This document shows, piece after piece, positions 1 to 9,531 of a DNA stretch of 64,000 nt (its first letter is position 1; each line of letters starts with the position of its first letter). Both the position numbers and the translations under genes were made by a program. The stretch covers positions 186,001 to 250,000 of the forward strand of contig JABAQU010000020.1 in assembly GCA_019187185.1 (NCBI GenBank), read 5' to 3'. The notes under the pieces are model-generated. The model was not told the origin of the DNA and did not search any database. It was given only the letters and a program-made list of their open reading frames with translations. The DNA is from Steroidobacteraceae bacterium. Lineage in GTDB: Bacteria; Pseudomonadota; Gammaproteobacteria; Steroidobacterales; Steroidobacteraceae.

Positions 1-659
1 ACGACGGCGAGTTCTTCGAACTGCAACCCGACAACGCGCAGAACATCGTGATCGGCTTCGGCCGCATGAGTGGCCAGCCGGTCGGCATCGTCGCCAACCA
101 GCCGCTGGTGCTCGCCGGCTGCCTCGACATCCGCGCGAGCATCAAGGCGGCGCGCTTCGTGCGCTTCTGCGACGCCTTCGGCATTCCGCTCATCACGTTC
201 GTCGACGTGCCGGGATTCATGCCGGGGACCGCCCAGGAGTACGGCGGCATCATCCGCCACGGCGCGAAACTCCTCTACGCCTATGCCGAGTGCACGGTGC
301 CGAAGATCACCGTCATCACGCGCAAGGCCTATGGCGGGGCATACGACGTCATGTCCTCGAAGCACCTGCGCGGCGACGTGAATTTCGCCTGGCCGAATGC
401 CGAGATCGCGGTGATGGGGCCGAAGGGCGCGGTCGAGATCATCTTCCGCGAGGAGAAGAACGATCCGGCGCGCATCGCGGCGCGCGAAGCCGAGTACCGC
501 GCGAAGTTCGCCAATCCGTTCATCGCCGGCGCCCGCGGCTACATCGACGACGTGATCCAGCCGCACGAGACGCGCAAGCGCATCTGCCGCTCGCTCGTGA
601 TGCTGCGCGACAAGAAGATCGACGAGCCGTGGCGCAAGCACGGCAACATTCCGCTCTGA
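1..659 (+). CDS. pccB: Propionyl-CoA carboxylase beta (carboxyltransferase) subunit, 5' truncated
   Basis: This is the C-terminal part of the biotin-dependent carboxyltransferase that moves CO2 from carboxybiotin to an acyl-CoA. The reading frame is open from the window edge (first full codon at base 3), so the N-terminal half is missing. The visible part carries the family motifs [24 protein letters not shown] and [20 protein letters not shown]. The Asp in GGAYDVM corresponds to the residue that favours propionyl-CoA over acetyl-CoA in studied actinobacterial enzymes, where acetyl-specific forms have Ile. Substrate preference is therefore inferred, not shown. The stop lies 11 bases before the GTG of the alpha subunit, so the two are probably one operon feeding propionyl-CoA into methylmalonyl-CoA. 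Confidence 0.93.
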   Translation, partial: DGEFFELQPDNAQNIVIGFGRMSGQPVGIVANQPLVLAGCLDIRASIKAARFVRFCDAFGIPLITFVDVPGFMPGTAQEYGGIIRHGAKLLYAYAECTVPKITVITRKAYGGAYDVMSSKHLRGDVNFAWPNAEIAVMGPKGAVEIIFREEKNDPARIAAREAEYRAKFANPFIAGARGYIDDVIQPHETRKRICRSLVMLRDKKIDEPWRKHGNIPL

Positions 660-670
660 GACCCCCGCAC

Positions 671-2671
671 GTGTTCAAGAAAATCCTGATAGCCAATCGC
701 GGCGAGATCGCCTGCCGCGTGATCCGCACCGCGCGGCGACTCGGCATCGCCACTGTGGCGGTCCATTCCGACGCCGATCGCGACGCCCGCCACGTCGCTC
801 TTGCCGACGAGGCGATTGCCATCGGGCCGGCGCCGAGCCGCGAGAGCTACCTCGTGATGGACCGCATCATCGCGGCCTGCAAGAGCAGCGGCGCCGAGGC
901 ACTGCACCCGGGCTATGGCTTTCTCTCCGAGAACGAGCAGTTCGCGCGCCGGGTCGAGGAGGAAGGGATCGTCTTCATCGGCCCGAAGCACCGCTCCATC
1001 GCCGCGATGGGCGACAAGATCTCGTCGAAGGCGCTCGCGGCAAAAGCGCGTGTCAATACCATCCCCGGCCACAACGCCCCGATCGAAACGGCCGATGAGG
1101 CCGTCAAGGTGGCGCGCCGCATCGGCTACCCGGTCATGATCAAGGCGAGCGCGGGTGGCGGCGGCAAGGGCCTGCGCGTCGCATGGAAGGACCAGGATGC
1201 CTTCGATGGCTACACCTCCTGCCGCAACGAGGCGCGCGCGAGCTTCGGCGACGACCGGGTCTTCATCGAGAAATTCATCGAGGAGCCCAGGCACATCGAA
1301 ATCCAGGTGCTGGGCGATGCCCACGGCAACTGCGTCTATCTCTGGGAGCGCGAGTGCTCGATCCAGCGCCGCCACCAGAAGGTGATCGAGGAGGCGCCAA
1401 GTCCCTTTCTCGACGCGAAGACACGCCGCGCGATGGGCGAGCAGGCCGTCGCGCTCGCGAAGGCCGTCGATTACCAGTCGGCCGGCACGGTGGAGTTCGT
1501 GGTCGGCAAGGACCGCAGCTTCTACTTCCTCGAAATGAACACGCGGCTGCAGGTCGAGCACCCGGTCACCGAATGCATCACCGGGTTCGATCTCGTCGAA
1601 CAGATGATCCGCATCGCTGCCGGAGAGAAGCTCGCGTTCAGGCAGGAGGACATTCCGCTCGACGGCTGGGCGATCGAGTGTCGCATCAATGCCGAAGACC
1701 CTTTCCGCAACTTCCTGCCATCCACCGGACGCCTCGTGAAGTTCCGCCCGCCTCGCGAAGGCGGCGGCGTGCGCGTGGACACCGGGGTCGAGGAAGGTGG
1801 CGAGATCCCGATGTATTACGACTCGATGATCGCCAAGCTCATCGTGCACGGCGAGGACCGCAGCGCCGCAATCGCGCGGATGCGCGAGGCGCTGAACGCC
1901 TTCGTGATCCGCGGCATCTCGAGCAACATACCCTTCCAGGCGGCGCTCCTTGCGCATCCGCGCTTCGCGTCGGGCCAGTTCAATACCGGCTTCATCGCGG
2001 AGGAGTACCCGGAGGGATTCACGACTTCGGCCGTGACGCACGCGAAACCCGATTTCCTGCTGTCGCTCGCCGCCGCGGCGCATCGACGTCGGCGCGAACG
2101 CGCCAGTGGGATCACCGGGCAGATGTCCGGCAGCGAGGTGCGAATTCCGGAGGATTTCGTCGTCGTGATCACGGGCCGCGACGGCCGGCGCGATTACACG
2201 CCGGTGTCGGTGCTCGCGGAGGGTTCGGCTCTCCAGGTCACGGTGGGTGACCATATCCATCGGATCACGCTCGCGGGCGCGGCGAACGACATCGTGATGC
2301 AGGGCGAGTTCGACGGCGAACCATGGTGCGCGCAGCTCGAGCGCATCGGACTCGACTACCGCATTGCGCACAACGGCGCGACGGTCCTCGCGCGCGTGCT
2401 CACGCCGCGCGCCGCGGAACTGCTCGCGCTCATGCCAGTGAAGGCGGCCGCCGACCTGTCGAAGTTCCTGCTGTCACCGATGCCGGGCCTGCTGGTCGAG
2501 ATCGCGGTCGCGCCTGGTCAGAGCGTGGTCGCGGGCGAGAAACTCGCGGTGATCGAGGCGATGAAAATGGAGAACACCCTCTTCGCCTCGCAGGACGGCG
2601 TGGTCGAGGACGTGATGGCGAAGAAGGGCGACAATCTCGCGGTCGATCAGGTCATCCTGCGCTTCGCGTGA
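671..2671 (+). CDS. pccA: Acyl/propionyl-CoA carboxylase alpha subunit (biotin carboxylase + BCCP)
   Basis: A 666-residue ATP-dependent biotin carboxylase fused to a biotin carrier. It starts at GTG 671, where the typical N-terminus FKKILIANRGEIACRV begins; a longer open frame upstream only shadows the beta-subunit gene. The biotin-carboxylase domain (about 1-450) shows the ATP-grasp glycine loop KASAGGGGKGLR and EMNTRLQVEHPVTE. A linker/BT region follows, then a C-terminal biotinyl domain with EAMKMEN; the lysine at residue 632 is the biotinylation site. Length fits PccA. The last 20 bases overlap the 3' end of the convergent malic enzyme gene. Partner of the truncated beta subunit just upstream. 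Confidence 0.95.
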   Translation: MFKKILIANRGEIACRVIRTARRLGIATVAVHSDADRDARHVALADEAIAIGPAPSRESYLVMDRIIAACKSSGAEALHPGYGFLSENEQFARRVEEEGIVFIGPKHRSIAAMGDKISSKALAAKARVNTIPGHNAPIETADEAVKVARRIGYPVMIKASAGGGGKGLRVAWKDQDAFDGYTSCRNEARASFGDDRVFIEKFIEEPRHIEIQVLGDAHGNCVYLWERECSIQRRHQKVIEEAPSPFLDAKTRRAMGEQAVALAKAVDYQSAGTVEFVVGKDRSFYFLEMNTRLQVEHPVTECITGFDLVEQMIRIAAGEKLAFRQEDIPLDGWAIECRINAEDPFRNFLPSTGRLVKFRPPREGGGVRVDTGVEEGGEIPMYYDSMIAKLIVHGEDRSAAIARMREALNAFVIRGISSNIPFQAALLAHPRFASGQFNTGFIAEEYPEGFTTSAVTHAKPDFLLSLAAAAHRRRRERASGITGQMSGSEVRIPEDFVVVITGRDGRRDYTPVSVLAEGSALQVTVGDHIHRITLAGAANDIVMQGEFDGEPWCAQLERIGLDYRIAHNGATVLARVLTPRAAELLALMPVKAAADLSKFLLSPMPGLLVEIAVAPGQSVVAGEKLAVIEAMKMENTLFASQDGVVEDVMAKKGDNLAVDQVILRFA

Positions 2672-4988
2672 ACGTCCCGGCATCGGCCGCCGCGAAGGCA
2701 GTCATGTCGAGTATGCGGCGCACGGTCGCCGACGGCGTCATGATGTGCACGGGCCTTGCTGCGCCCAGCAGGATGCCACCCACCGTCACGCCACCGCCCG
2801 CCGCAATGCGCAGCGCGTTGTAGGTGATGTTCGCCGCGTCGACGTTCGGCATGACCAGCAGGTTGGCATCGCGCGCGAGCCGCGAGTCCGGGAACCGGCG
2901 GTTGCGGATCGTGGTCGAGAGCGCCGAGTCGGCGCGCATCTCACCCTCGATTTCCAGGTCCGGGTCGGCCGCGACGATGAGGTCGAGCGCCCTGCGCATT
3001 TTCTGTGCGGAAGGCGCATCGGAACTGCCGAAGCTCGAATGCGAGAGCAACGCGACGGCAGGCTTCAGGCCGAAGCGCCGCACCTGTTCCGCCGCGAGCA
3101 GCGTCATTTCCGCGATCTCCTCGGCGCCCGGGTCCAGGTTGACGTGCGTATCACAGATGAACAGCTGGCGTTCCGGCAGCAGCAGCATCTGCATCGTCGC
3201 GAACGTCTTCACCCCCGGCCGCAGCCCGATCACGCGCCGAACGTACTTCAGGTGATCGGCGTAGTTGCCGACCGTGCCGCACAACATCGCATCGGCCTCG
3301 CCGCGATGCACCAGCATCGCGCCGATCAGGGTGGTGCGGCTGCGTATTTCTTCCCTCGCCTGCTCGCGCGAGACGCCCTGGCGCCTGGCGAGCTGGTAAT
3401 ACGCCATCCAGGCATCCTTGAAGCGCGCATCGCTCAGGACATTGACCACCTCGCAATTGCGACCCGGCTCGAGCCGCAGTGCCAGTTCCTCGATCCGGGC
3501 GGCAATGAGGTCGGCACGCCCCACGAGGAGCGGCCTGCACAGCCCTTCGTCGGCGGCGGCCTGCGCGGCCTGCAGTACGCGCCGGCTCTCGCCCTCGGCG
3601 AAGGCGACGCGCTTGGGGTGGCGCTTGGCCGCGTCGAACACGGGGCGCATCGCCGAGGCCGAGCGATAGACAAACTGCGTGAGCCGGTCGCGATACGCGT
3701 CGAGATCCTCGATGGGCCGCGTCGCAACGCCGCTGTCCATCGCTGCCTTGGCGACAGCCGGCGCAATCCGCGTGATCAGCCGGGGATCGAAGGCGCGCGG
3801 GATCAGGTAATCGGGCCCGAAGCCGGCGGTCGCTTCCCCGCCGTAGGCCGCCGTCGCCACATCCGACTGTTCCACCCGCGCGAGCTCGGCCAGCGCGTGA
3901 ACCGTCGCGAGCTTCATCGGCTCGTTGATCTTCGTGGCACCCACGTCCAGCGCACCGCGAAAGATGAACGGGAAGCACAGCGAGTTGTTGACCTGGTTCG
4001 GATAGTCCGATCGCCCCGTGCACACGATGCAGTCCGGGCGCACCTGCTTTGCCAGTTCGGGCCTGATCTCGGGTTCCGGGTTCGCGAGCGCGAGGATCAG
4101 CGGGCGCGGGGTCATCGTCGAAACCATCTCGGGTTTCAGTACCCCCGGTGCGGACAGCCCCAGGAAAATGTCGGCGCCGACGACGATGTCGGCCAACGTG
4201 CGCGCCGAGGTCTGCTGCGCGTAGCGCAGCTTGTCGGGATCGGTCGTGCCCGGCCTGCCGTGGTAGACGACACCGCTGCTGTCGCAGATCGCCGCGTGCT
4301 CGCGCTTCAGACCGAGCGCCACCAACAGGTCGAGGCAGGCGATCGCCGCTGCGCCTGCACCCGACACGGCAACCCGCACCCCCGCAATATCCTTGCCGAG
4401 CACCCGCAGTCCGTTCAGCACGGCCGCCGCGACGATGATCGCCGTGCCGTGCTGATCGTCGTGGAACACGGGGATATTCATCCGCTCGCGCAGGCGGCGC
4501 TCGATGTAGAAGCAGTCGGGCGCCTTGATGTCCTCGAGATTGATGCCGCCGAAGGTCGGCTCGAGTGCGGCAATGATGTCGACGAGCCGGTCCGGGTCGC
4601 GCTCGTTGATCTCGATGTCGAAGACGTCGAGGTCGGCGAACTTCTTGAAGAGGCAACCCTTGCCTTCCATGACCGGCTTGCCGGCGAGCGGGCCGATATT
4701 GCCGAGCCCGAGCACCGCCGTGCCGTTCGTGATCACTGCGACCAGGTTCGCGCGCGAGGTCAGCGCGGCGGCCTGCATCGGATCTTCCTGGATGGCGAGG
4801 CTCGCGTACGCGACACCCGGCGAGTAAGCCAACGACAGGTCGCGCTGGTTGGTGAGCGCCTTGGTCGAGGCCAGCGCGATCTTTCCGGGGGTGGGCAGGC
4901 GGTGGTAGTCGAGGGCCGCGCGCTTCAGGTCTCCCTCGATGCTTTCCGCTCCGGCTGGCGCGCCCGTTGAACCCCGACCCTCTTGCAT
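2652..4988 (-). CDS. maeB: NADP-dependent malic enzyme with C-terminal phosphotransacetylase-like domain
   Basis: A 778-residue MaeB-type enzyme converting malate to pyruvate and CO2 with NADP reduction. The first ~430 residues form the malic enzyme domain: SLAYSPGVA, the nucleotide-binding segment [19 protein letters not shown], and ALANPEPEI. The remaining ~340 residues resemble phosphate acetyltransferase (for example [18 protein letters not shown] and [19 protein letters not shown]). In MaeB proteins this domain is regulatory, responding to acetyl-CoA. The start at 4988 (MQEGRGSTG) is chosen because the upstream extension has no conserved sequence. The 3' ends of this gene and the carboxylase alpha gene overlap by 20 bases. 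Both act around the C3/C4 junction of central metabolism, though convergent orientation means separate transcription. Confidence 0.95.
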   Translation of the reverse strand: MQEGRGSTGAPAGAESIEGDLKRAALDYHRLPTPGKIALASTKALTNQRDLSLAYSPGVAYASLAIQEDPMQAAALTSRANLVAVITNGTAVLGLGNIGPLAGKPVMEGKGCLFKKFADLDVFDIEINERDPDRLVDIIAALEPTFGGINLEDIKAPDCFYIERRLRERMNIPVFHDDQHGTAIIVAAAVLNGLRVLGKDIAGVRVAVSGAGAAAIACLDLLVALGLKREHAAICDSSGVVYHGRPGTTDPDKLRYAQQTSARTLADIVVGADIFLGLSAPGVLKPEMVSTMTPRPLILALANPEPEIRPELAKQVRPDCIVCTGRSDYPNQVNNSLCFPFIFRGALDVGATKINEPMKLATVHALAELARVEQSDVATAAYGGEATAGFGPDYLIPRAFDPRLITRIAPAVAKAAMDSGVATRPIEDLDAYRDRLTQFVYRSASAMRPVFDAAKRHPKRVAFAEGESRRVLQAAQAAADEGLCRPLLVGRADLIAARIEELALRLEPGRNCEVVNVLSDARFKDAWMAYYQLARRQGVSREQAREEIRSRTTLIGAMLVHRGEADAMLCGTVGNYADHLKYVRRVIGLRPGVKTFATMQMLLLPERQLFICDTHVNLDPGAEEIAEMTLLAAEQVRRFGLKPAVALLSHSSFGSSDAPSAQKMRRALDLIVAADPDLEIEGEMRADSALSTTIRNRRFPDSRLARDANLLVMPNVDAANITYNALRIAAGGGVTVGGILLGAARPVHIMTPSATVRRILDMTAFAAADAGTFTRSAG

Positions 4989-5133
4989 GGAAGCCCCTCG
5001 ATTGATGTATCCGAACCCTCCTAGCTTGCACGCTCGCGCGCTCGAGCGCCACGCCCGTTCCGAAACGGGCGGCGGCGCCTCGCGCGGCCATCGCACCGCC
5101 GAAGCGCCGCTGCGCCCCGCGCCGGGCGGGCCG

Positions 5134-5487
5134 TCACTGCACGAGCTGAACGCTGTCCGCTTCGACCTCCACCTTGTTCCACTCCTTGTCGACTTCGCCG
5201 CGCAGCTCGATTTTCGTTTCCGGGGTGACTTCCAGGCCGCGCCAGACCTTGTTGTCGATCTCCACGACGATGGTGCCGGTTTCGTCCCGGAACTCGTAGC
5301 GCTCGCCGCCGAGGGCCTTGACGATATGGCCCTGCAGCTTCACTGGCGTGTCGTCGGACAGCCCTGCGGCGGCAGCGGCGGTCGAGACCTGCAGGTTGTC
5401 GGGGCCCTTGAAGCCGCCGGCGGTATCGGCGCCCAGGGCCACCGTTGCCGCAAGTGCGAGACCCGTGCCGATCAGAAATGCTCTCAT
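5134..5487 (-). CDS. YgiW/YdeI-family periplasmic OB-fold (BOF) stress protein
   Basis: A 117-residue exported protein with a signal peptide (residues 1-20, ending at an ALGA cleavage site) and one bacterial OB-fold domain. Typical family stretches are GGFKGP near the mature N-terminus, VKLQGHIVKALGGERYEFRDETG and WRGLEVTPETKIELRGEVDKEW. E. coli YgiW and YdeI are periplasmic proteins linked to tolerance of peroxide, cadmium, acid or antimicrobial peptides; the ligand is unknown. The start is preceded by a purine-rich AGGAGAA Shine-Dalgarno. It is a single gene, with about 145 bases between its stop and the malic enzyme start in the same direction. Confidence 0.85.
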   Translation of the reverse strand: MRAFLIGTGLALAATVALGADTAGGFKGPDNLQVSTAAAAAGLSDDTPVKLQGHIVKALGGERYEFRDETGTIVVEIDNKVWRGLEVTPETKIELRGEVDKEWNKVEVEADSVQLVQ

Positions 5488-5536
5488 CGAAGTTCTCCTG
5501 TGTTGACGGTACGAACACAGCGTAGCGAAGCGCGCA

Positions 5537-6049
5537 TTACGACGAGCTTACGCCGGAGCGTCGTTGCGGGTCGTGGAGGGCCGCCTGCAGCTTGCGCAGC
5601 TCGGCCAGCATCCGCTGGTCCCGCGCGATCTCCATGCGCAGCCGCTCTCTCGTCGCCGATGTGGTCCAGAACCGCGCGCGCTTCTCCTCCGCTGCCGCAA
5701 TCCGCCGCTCGAGCCGCGGGATCTCGGCCTCGACCCCGCTGCGCGTCTGATCGAGCTGCTCCCGGAGCGGCTGCGCAGCGAACGCCTCGGTTCCCCGGGA
5801 TGAAGTGAACGCGAAGAAAAACAGCGCCGTGATGATGCCGCCGGGAATTGCAATGAACAGCAGCACGCCCGCGCCCTTGCCTTCGAGCGCGAACATGCCA
5901 TAGACACAGGCAACAGTGATCAGGCCGAAGAACATGAAGCCGACGAACGACACCAGCCGTGAGGCCAGGCGGATGCCGCGGGATCGGCTCGAACCCAGCG
6001 CGATCGTGCCGAGCGCAACGAATGCAATCAGCAGGACGAGGGTCTTCAT
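5537..6049 (-). CDS. Small membrane protein with C-terminal coiled coil, unknown function
   Basis: A 170-residue protein I do not recognise. Three hydrophobic segments lie in the first ~85 residues (starting MKTLVLLIAFVALGTIALG, then SFVGFMFFGLITVACVYGMF and VLLFIAIPGGIITALFFFAF). A highly charged helical tail follows, rich in Arg, Glu, Leu and Ala, typical of a coiled coil (about residues 100-165). Its ATG overlaps the stop of the upstream hydrolase gene as ATGA, so translation is probably coupled and the two form an operon. A plausible role is a membrane anchor or scaffold, but nothing in the sequence proves it. Confidence 0.7.
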   Translation of the reverse strand: MKTLVLLIAFVALGTIALGSSRSRGIRLASRLVSFVGFMFFGLITVACVYGMFALEGKGAGVLLFIAIPGGIITALFFFAFTSSRGTEAFAAQPLREQLDQTRSGVEAEIPRLERRIAAAEEKRARFWTTSATRERLRMEIARDQRMLAELRKLQAALHDPQRRSGVSSS

Positions 6050-6978
6050 GGCAGTCGCCCCTTCGTTCGCGGCCGCTCGATGAATGCCCGAACCGCGGCA
6101 ATGAAGGCGTCGTGCGTGTCTTCCAGCATGGCTGCATGATCGCCTCCTGCCAGGATCACCCATTGCCTGTCGGGGTTCGCCAGCGACACGAACAGCCGCG
6201 ACTGGGCGGCGATCGGTGTCAGCGGATCGCGCTCGCCGTGAATCACCAGGGTCGGTGCGGCGACCCTGCCGCCGTCGAGCGCTGCATATTCGTCCAGCTG
6301 TTTCCAGTCGGCACGCACGGGGTCGCGCTCGAGCGCCGCAGCGACGAAGGCATCGATGACCGCCTGCGACGTGACCTGCGGGGAAATGAAATCGCTGCGC
6401 GCCCGCTCAGGCGTATTGACTTCCCGCAGCGGTGCGTCGGGCGCCGGCGCAATGACGGGAGGCGCACCCGGATCGCGCGGGTAGCCGTACAGGATCAGGT
6501 CGGACAAGGCGTGCGGATGGCGTTGCGCGGTGAGCTGCGCCGCCAGCGAGCCCATCGACCAGCCGAGCAGCGCCGGCTCGCGCAATCGCGGGTGTCGCTG
6601 GTGAATCCACTCGAGCACGTGCGCGACGTCCCCGGCGGCCTGATTCGGTGTATTCCAGCCATCGGCGTTGCGCGGCGTCGCGCCATAGCCGCGCAGGTCG
6701 ATCGCATAGACCGCGTACCGGTGTGACGCGAGGGCACGCATGATCGATCGCGACTTGCCCCGCGGCTGCAGGTCGAAGTCAGGCAGTGCGCTCCAGGTGC
6801 GGCCGTGCACCAACAGGATCGCATGCGCGGGACGCGATGGAACACGCGACCACACGGCGACCGGATGGTCATCGACCATGACGCGGTGGCGGACCGGCGC
6901 TGTGGCAGCCACCGCATGGGTGCTGCACAGAACCGCGAGCGCGAGCGTCAATGTGAGCGTGTGGCGGATATTCTTCAT
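6046..6978 (-). CDS. Exported alpha/beta hydrolase
   Basis: A 310-residue alpha/beta-hydrolase with a signal peptide (residues 1-25, ending AVAA). The fold markers are ILLVHGRTW (oxyanion-hole region), the nucleophile elbow GWSMGS, the acid in VIHGERDPLTP and the histidine in GGDHAAML. It probably cleaves an ester, lactone or amide in the periplasm; the substrate cannot be read from sequence. The chosen ATG at 6978 begins a clear signal sequence; the much longer open frame upstream is antisense shadow of the neighbouring lipoprotein gene. It is followed with a 4-base overlap by a small membrane protein gene. Confidence 0.85.
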   Translation of the reverse strand: MKNIRHTLTLTLALAVLCSTHAVAATAPVRHRVMVDDHPVAVWSRVPSRPAHAILLVHGRTWSALPDFDLQPRGKSRSIMRALASHRYAVYAIDLRGYGATPRNADGWNTPNQAAGDVAHVLEWIHQRHPRLREPALLGWSMGSLAAQLTAQRHPHALSDLILYGYPRDPGAPPVIAPAPDAPLREVNTPERARSDFISPQVTSQAVIDAFVAAALERDPVRADWKQLDEYAALDGGRVAAPTLVIHGERDPLTPIAAQSRLFVSLANPDRQWVILAGGDHAAMLEDTHDAFIAAVRAFIERPRTKGRLP

Positions 6979-7179
6979 TATTCCGGGCCCCTGCGGCTTC
7001 GCGGTCCTGCGCGGCGCACGACTATCATAGCGGCGGAATGGGCAATTGATTTTTCCGTGCATCGGCCGCACGCGCCCGGATGCGTCGCCGGCCCGAAGTC
7101 GCCCGGTGATACAGTGCGAGTGCGCGGACAACGTTCGACACACGATATTCACCCCGGGGGATGACATTGCAGTTGAATC

Positions 7180-8661
7180 ATGCCGGAACCTGACAGCCCG
7201 CAGCCCGCACGCCCGATCGCTCGAGCGCTCGCCCTCCTCGTTGTCCTGGTTTTCACGGGCTGCGCGACGACGAGCGACCCCGCCGGAGACACCGAACCAC
7301 CGGTATTCGTCGACGAGCCTCTCCCGCCCGTGGAAGAACCCGCTGTCCATCGGGAGCCCGCTGCCGCAGACGCCGGGCCGGAAGCGGAAATCCCGCTGTC
7401 CGCCCTGCAACCCGAGCCGCAGGAAGCAACCGCCGATGCCCTGCCCGAGGTACTCGTCAAGGGACTCTTCCGCGATCGCCATGAAGTGATCCACGACCAC
7501 GTGGCCGAGGCGCAGGCGCTGCTGCGCGATGTCGCGCTTGAGTATGTTTTCACAGGAAAGGGGCGGCGCGAGACCCTGCGCGGTCGCCCCGTCGCCTTTG
7601 CGCTGTGGAGCGAGGTGAAGCAGGAATGGATCATTGCGCACATCGAAATCCCCCGCCCGCCGGTCAGATGGCGGCCGGGGCGCAGGCCCCTGCACGTCAC
7701 TGTGCGCACACCGGGCATCAAGGCGCGGCACGTGAAGGGGACCGGCGCCGAGCGGTTGATGTTCGCGTTCTCGAGGGGCGGCGAATCGCTCAAGGTTTAC
7801 GGCAGGAAGTTCCCGGTGTTCGACAATGCACTGGTGCGCAAGAGGCAATGGCGCGCGGTGACCGAAACGGCAAGGCCCATCGTCTACCTGCCGTACACCG
7901 ACGACACACTCGACCCGGGCTTCGTTCGCGGTGGACGGGACTTCCTCCTCTCGGAAGCGCGCAAGGCCGGCAATGAACTGCGCGCCGCACAGGTGCCGAG
8001 CCAGGCATTTCCGGAAGAGCTGCTGGCAGACGTGATACCGGTCGAGGTCATCACGACCCTTGCCGTCATCGAACAGACGGACGACTTCGATTTCCGGGAG
8101 AGCGGTGGCGCGGCGTTCGACCAGGTCCTGAACCAGTACGGCCTCGAACGCCAACAGGCCTATCGCTACAGCGTCTCGGGCGCCGCGGCGCTCGGACCGA
8201 TGCAGTTCACCAACCGGCGCGGCAACGGGACCTACGCGCTCGTGGTGAGGCGCTGCCGCGGCGCAAATCTCGACCCGAACTTCGAGCGCGGCGCCACGAA
8301 CCTGCGCAATGCGATGAAGGCGGCTATCTGCCTGCTCGACATCGAGCTGTCGCAGATGCCATCAGACATCCGCCTCGCGTACCGCGGCAATCCGACGGTG
8401 CTCGGCATCTTCCCCGTCGCCGCCTACAACGGCGGGCCGCGCAACGTCGCGAAGCTGCATCGTGCACTCGGCCGGATGCGCGTCCCGGTGGAGCAATTGC
8501 GCCGTCCCGGTGAGCAACCTCCGGGGAAGCCCGTGCCCTGCCCCTGCGTCTGGCAGGACACGGGAACAGGCATCGTGCGTCCCGTGACGATCCCGCGCTA
8601 CAACAACGAAAATCGCTGGTACCTCGAAAAGTACCAGAGCATCCTCGATCTGTTCGAGTAG
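7180..8661 (+). CDS. Lipoprotein with SLT-like (lytic transglycosylase) C-terminal domain
   Basis: A 493-residue lipoprotein (lipobox LVFTGC, Cys28) with a Pro/Glu-rich spacer to about residue 75. A beta-rich middle region (about 85-230) follows, including SRGGESLKVYGRKFPVF. The C-terminal part resembles soluble lytic transglycosylases: EVITTLAVIEQTDDFDF offers a candidate catalytic Glu, GAAALGPMQFTN replaces the usual GLMQ block, and FPVAAYNGGPRNVAKL matches the AYNGG block. It probably cuts or binds peptidoglycan at the outer membrane. The spacing between blocks is longer than in MltC/Slt, so activity is inferred. The ATG has only a weak Shine-Dalgarno. It is divergent from the hydrolase operon and converges on aqpZ. 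Confidence 0.75.
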   Translation: MPEPDSPQPARPIARALALLVVLVFTGCATTSDPAGDTEPPVFVDEPLPPVEEPAVHREPAAADAGPEAEIPLSALQPEPQEATADALPEVLVKGLFRDRHEVIHDHVAEAQALLRDVALEYVFTGKGRRETLRGRPVAFALWSEVKQEWIIAHIEIPRPPVRWRPGRRPLHVTVRTPGIKARHVKGTGAERLMFAFSRGGESLKVYGRKFPVFDNALVRKRQWRAVTETARPIVYLPYTDDTLDPGFVRGGRDFLLSEARKAGNELRAAQVPSQAFPEELLADVIPVEVITTLAVIEQTDDFDFRESGGAAFDQVLNQYGLERQQAYRYSVSGAAALGPMQFTNRRGNGTYALVVRRCRGANLDPNFERGATNLRNAMKAAICLLDIELSQMPSDIRLAYRGNPTVLGIFPVAAYNGGPRNVAKLHRALGRMRVPVEQLRRPGEQPPGKPVPCPCVWQDTGTGIVRPVTIPRYNNENRWYLEKYQSILDLFE

Positions 8662-8674
8662 CGCGCGGCCACAC

Positions 8675-9391
8675 TCACGTCGACGGAGCCGGCCGCCGCT
8701 CGCCCCAAAGGTAGCGATAGAGCAGACCACCAATGACGCCGCCGACGATCGGAGCGACCCAGAAGAGCCACAACTGGTCGAGCGCCCAGCCACCCTGGAC
8801 GATCGCGGGCCCGGTCGAACGCGCGGGGTTCACCGAAGTATTGGTGACCGGGATACTGACGAGATGAATCAGCGTGAGCGCGAGGCCGATGGTGAGGCCG
8901 AAAAACCCTGCCGCCGCACGCTTGTCCGTCGAACCCATGATGATCAGCACGAAAAAGCCGCTCATCACCACTTCGCACAGGAACGCCGCGCCCATGGAGT
9001 AGCCACCCGGCGAGTGCGCGCCATATCCGTTCGAGGCGAACCCGCTCGCGGCCGCGTCGAAACCCTGTTGGCCGCTCGCGATCGCGTACAGCACCCAGCC
9101 TGCGATGATGGCGCCGATCACCTGCGACACGATGTACGGAACGACTTCCCTGGCCGGAAAGCGACCGCCGGCGACGAGCCCGAGAGTCACGCACGGATTG
9201 ATATGGCTGCCCGAGATGTGGCCGATCATGTAGCACATCGTCAGCTGCGTCAGCCCGAACGCCAGCGCCACGCCGGCGAACCCGATGCCGAGCCCGGGAA
9301 ATGCCGCGGCGAGAACCGCCGCGCCGCAACCACCGAACGTGAGCCAGAACGTGCCGAACGCTTCGGCAACACAACGCTTGCCAAGATCCAT
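8675..9391 (-). CDS. aqpZ: Aquaporin Z with NPC in place of the first NPA
   Basis: A 238-residue six-helix water channel, close to E. coli AqpZ over its whole length (shared blocks such as AECFGTFWL-like N-terminus, [50 protein letters not shown]). The selectivity-filter residues F45, H176, T185 and R191 are retained, which argues for water selectivity. The first pore motif, residues 65-67, is Asn-Pro-Cys instead of Asn-Pro-Ala; the second, 188-190, is the normal NPA. The ATG follows a GGGAG Shine-Dalgarno. It is a single gene converging on the SLT-like lipoprotein gene 13 bases away. Confidence 0.95.
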   Translation of the reverse strand: MDLGKRCVAEAFGTFWLTFGGCGAAVLAAAFPGLGIGFAGVALAFGLTQLTMCYMIGHISGSHINPCVTLGLVAGGRFPAREVVPYIVSQVIGAIIAGWVLYAIASGQQGFDAAASGFASNGYGAHSPGGYSMGAAFLCEVVMSGFFVLIIMGSTDKRAAAGFFGLTIGLALTLIHLVSIPVTNTSVNPARSTGPAIVQGGWALDQLWLFWVAPIVGGVIGGLLYRYLWGERRPAPST

Positions 9392-9531
9392 GTCGGTTGT
9401 CTCCCCGTGATTGTCGAATGGGAGCGCGCACCGCGCTCAACCGGCAGGATAGGCGAAGTACCCCGTCGCACACAAAAATGCCGATGCGCGCACAGCCGAC
9501 GCTGATGCGCGCATCGGCACAGCCGCCGCGC

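Noticed and set aside
539..2371. 610-codon open frame antisense to the carboxylase alpha gene
   Set aside because: Arg/Asp/His-rich shadow frame of high-GC DNA; the sense strand has unmistakable biotin carboxylase motifs.
2745..4970. 741-codon open frame antisense to the malic enzyme gene
   Set aside because: No recognisable domains and shadow-type composition; the sense gene is complete and conserved.
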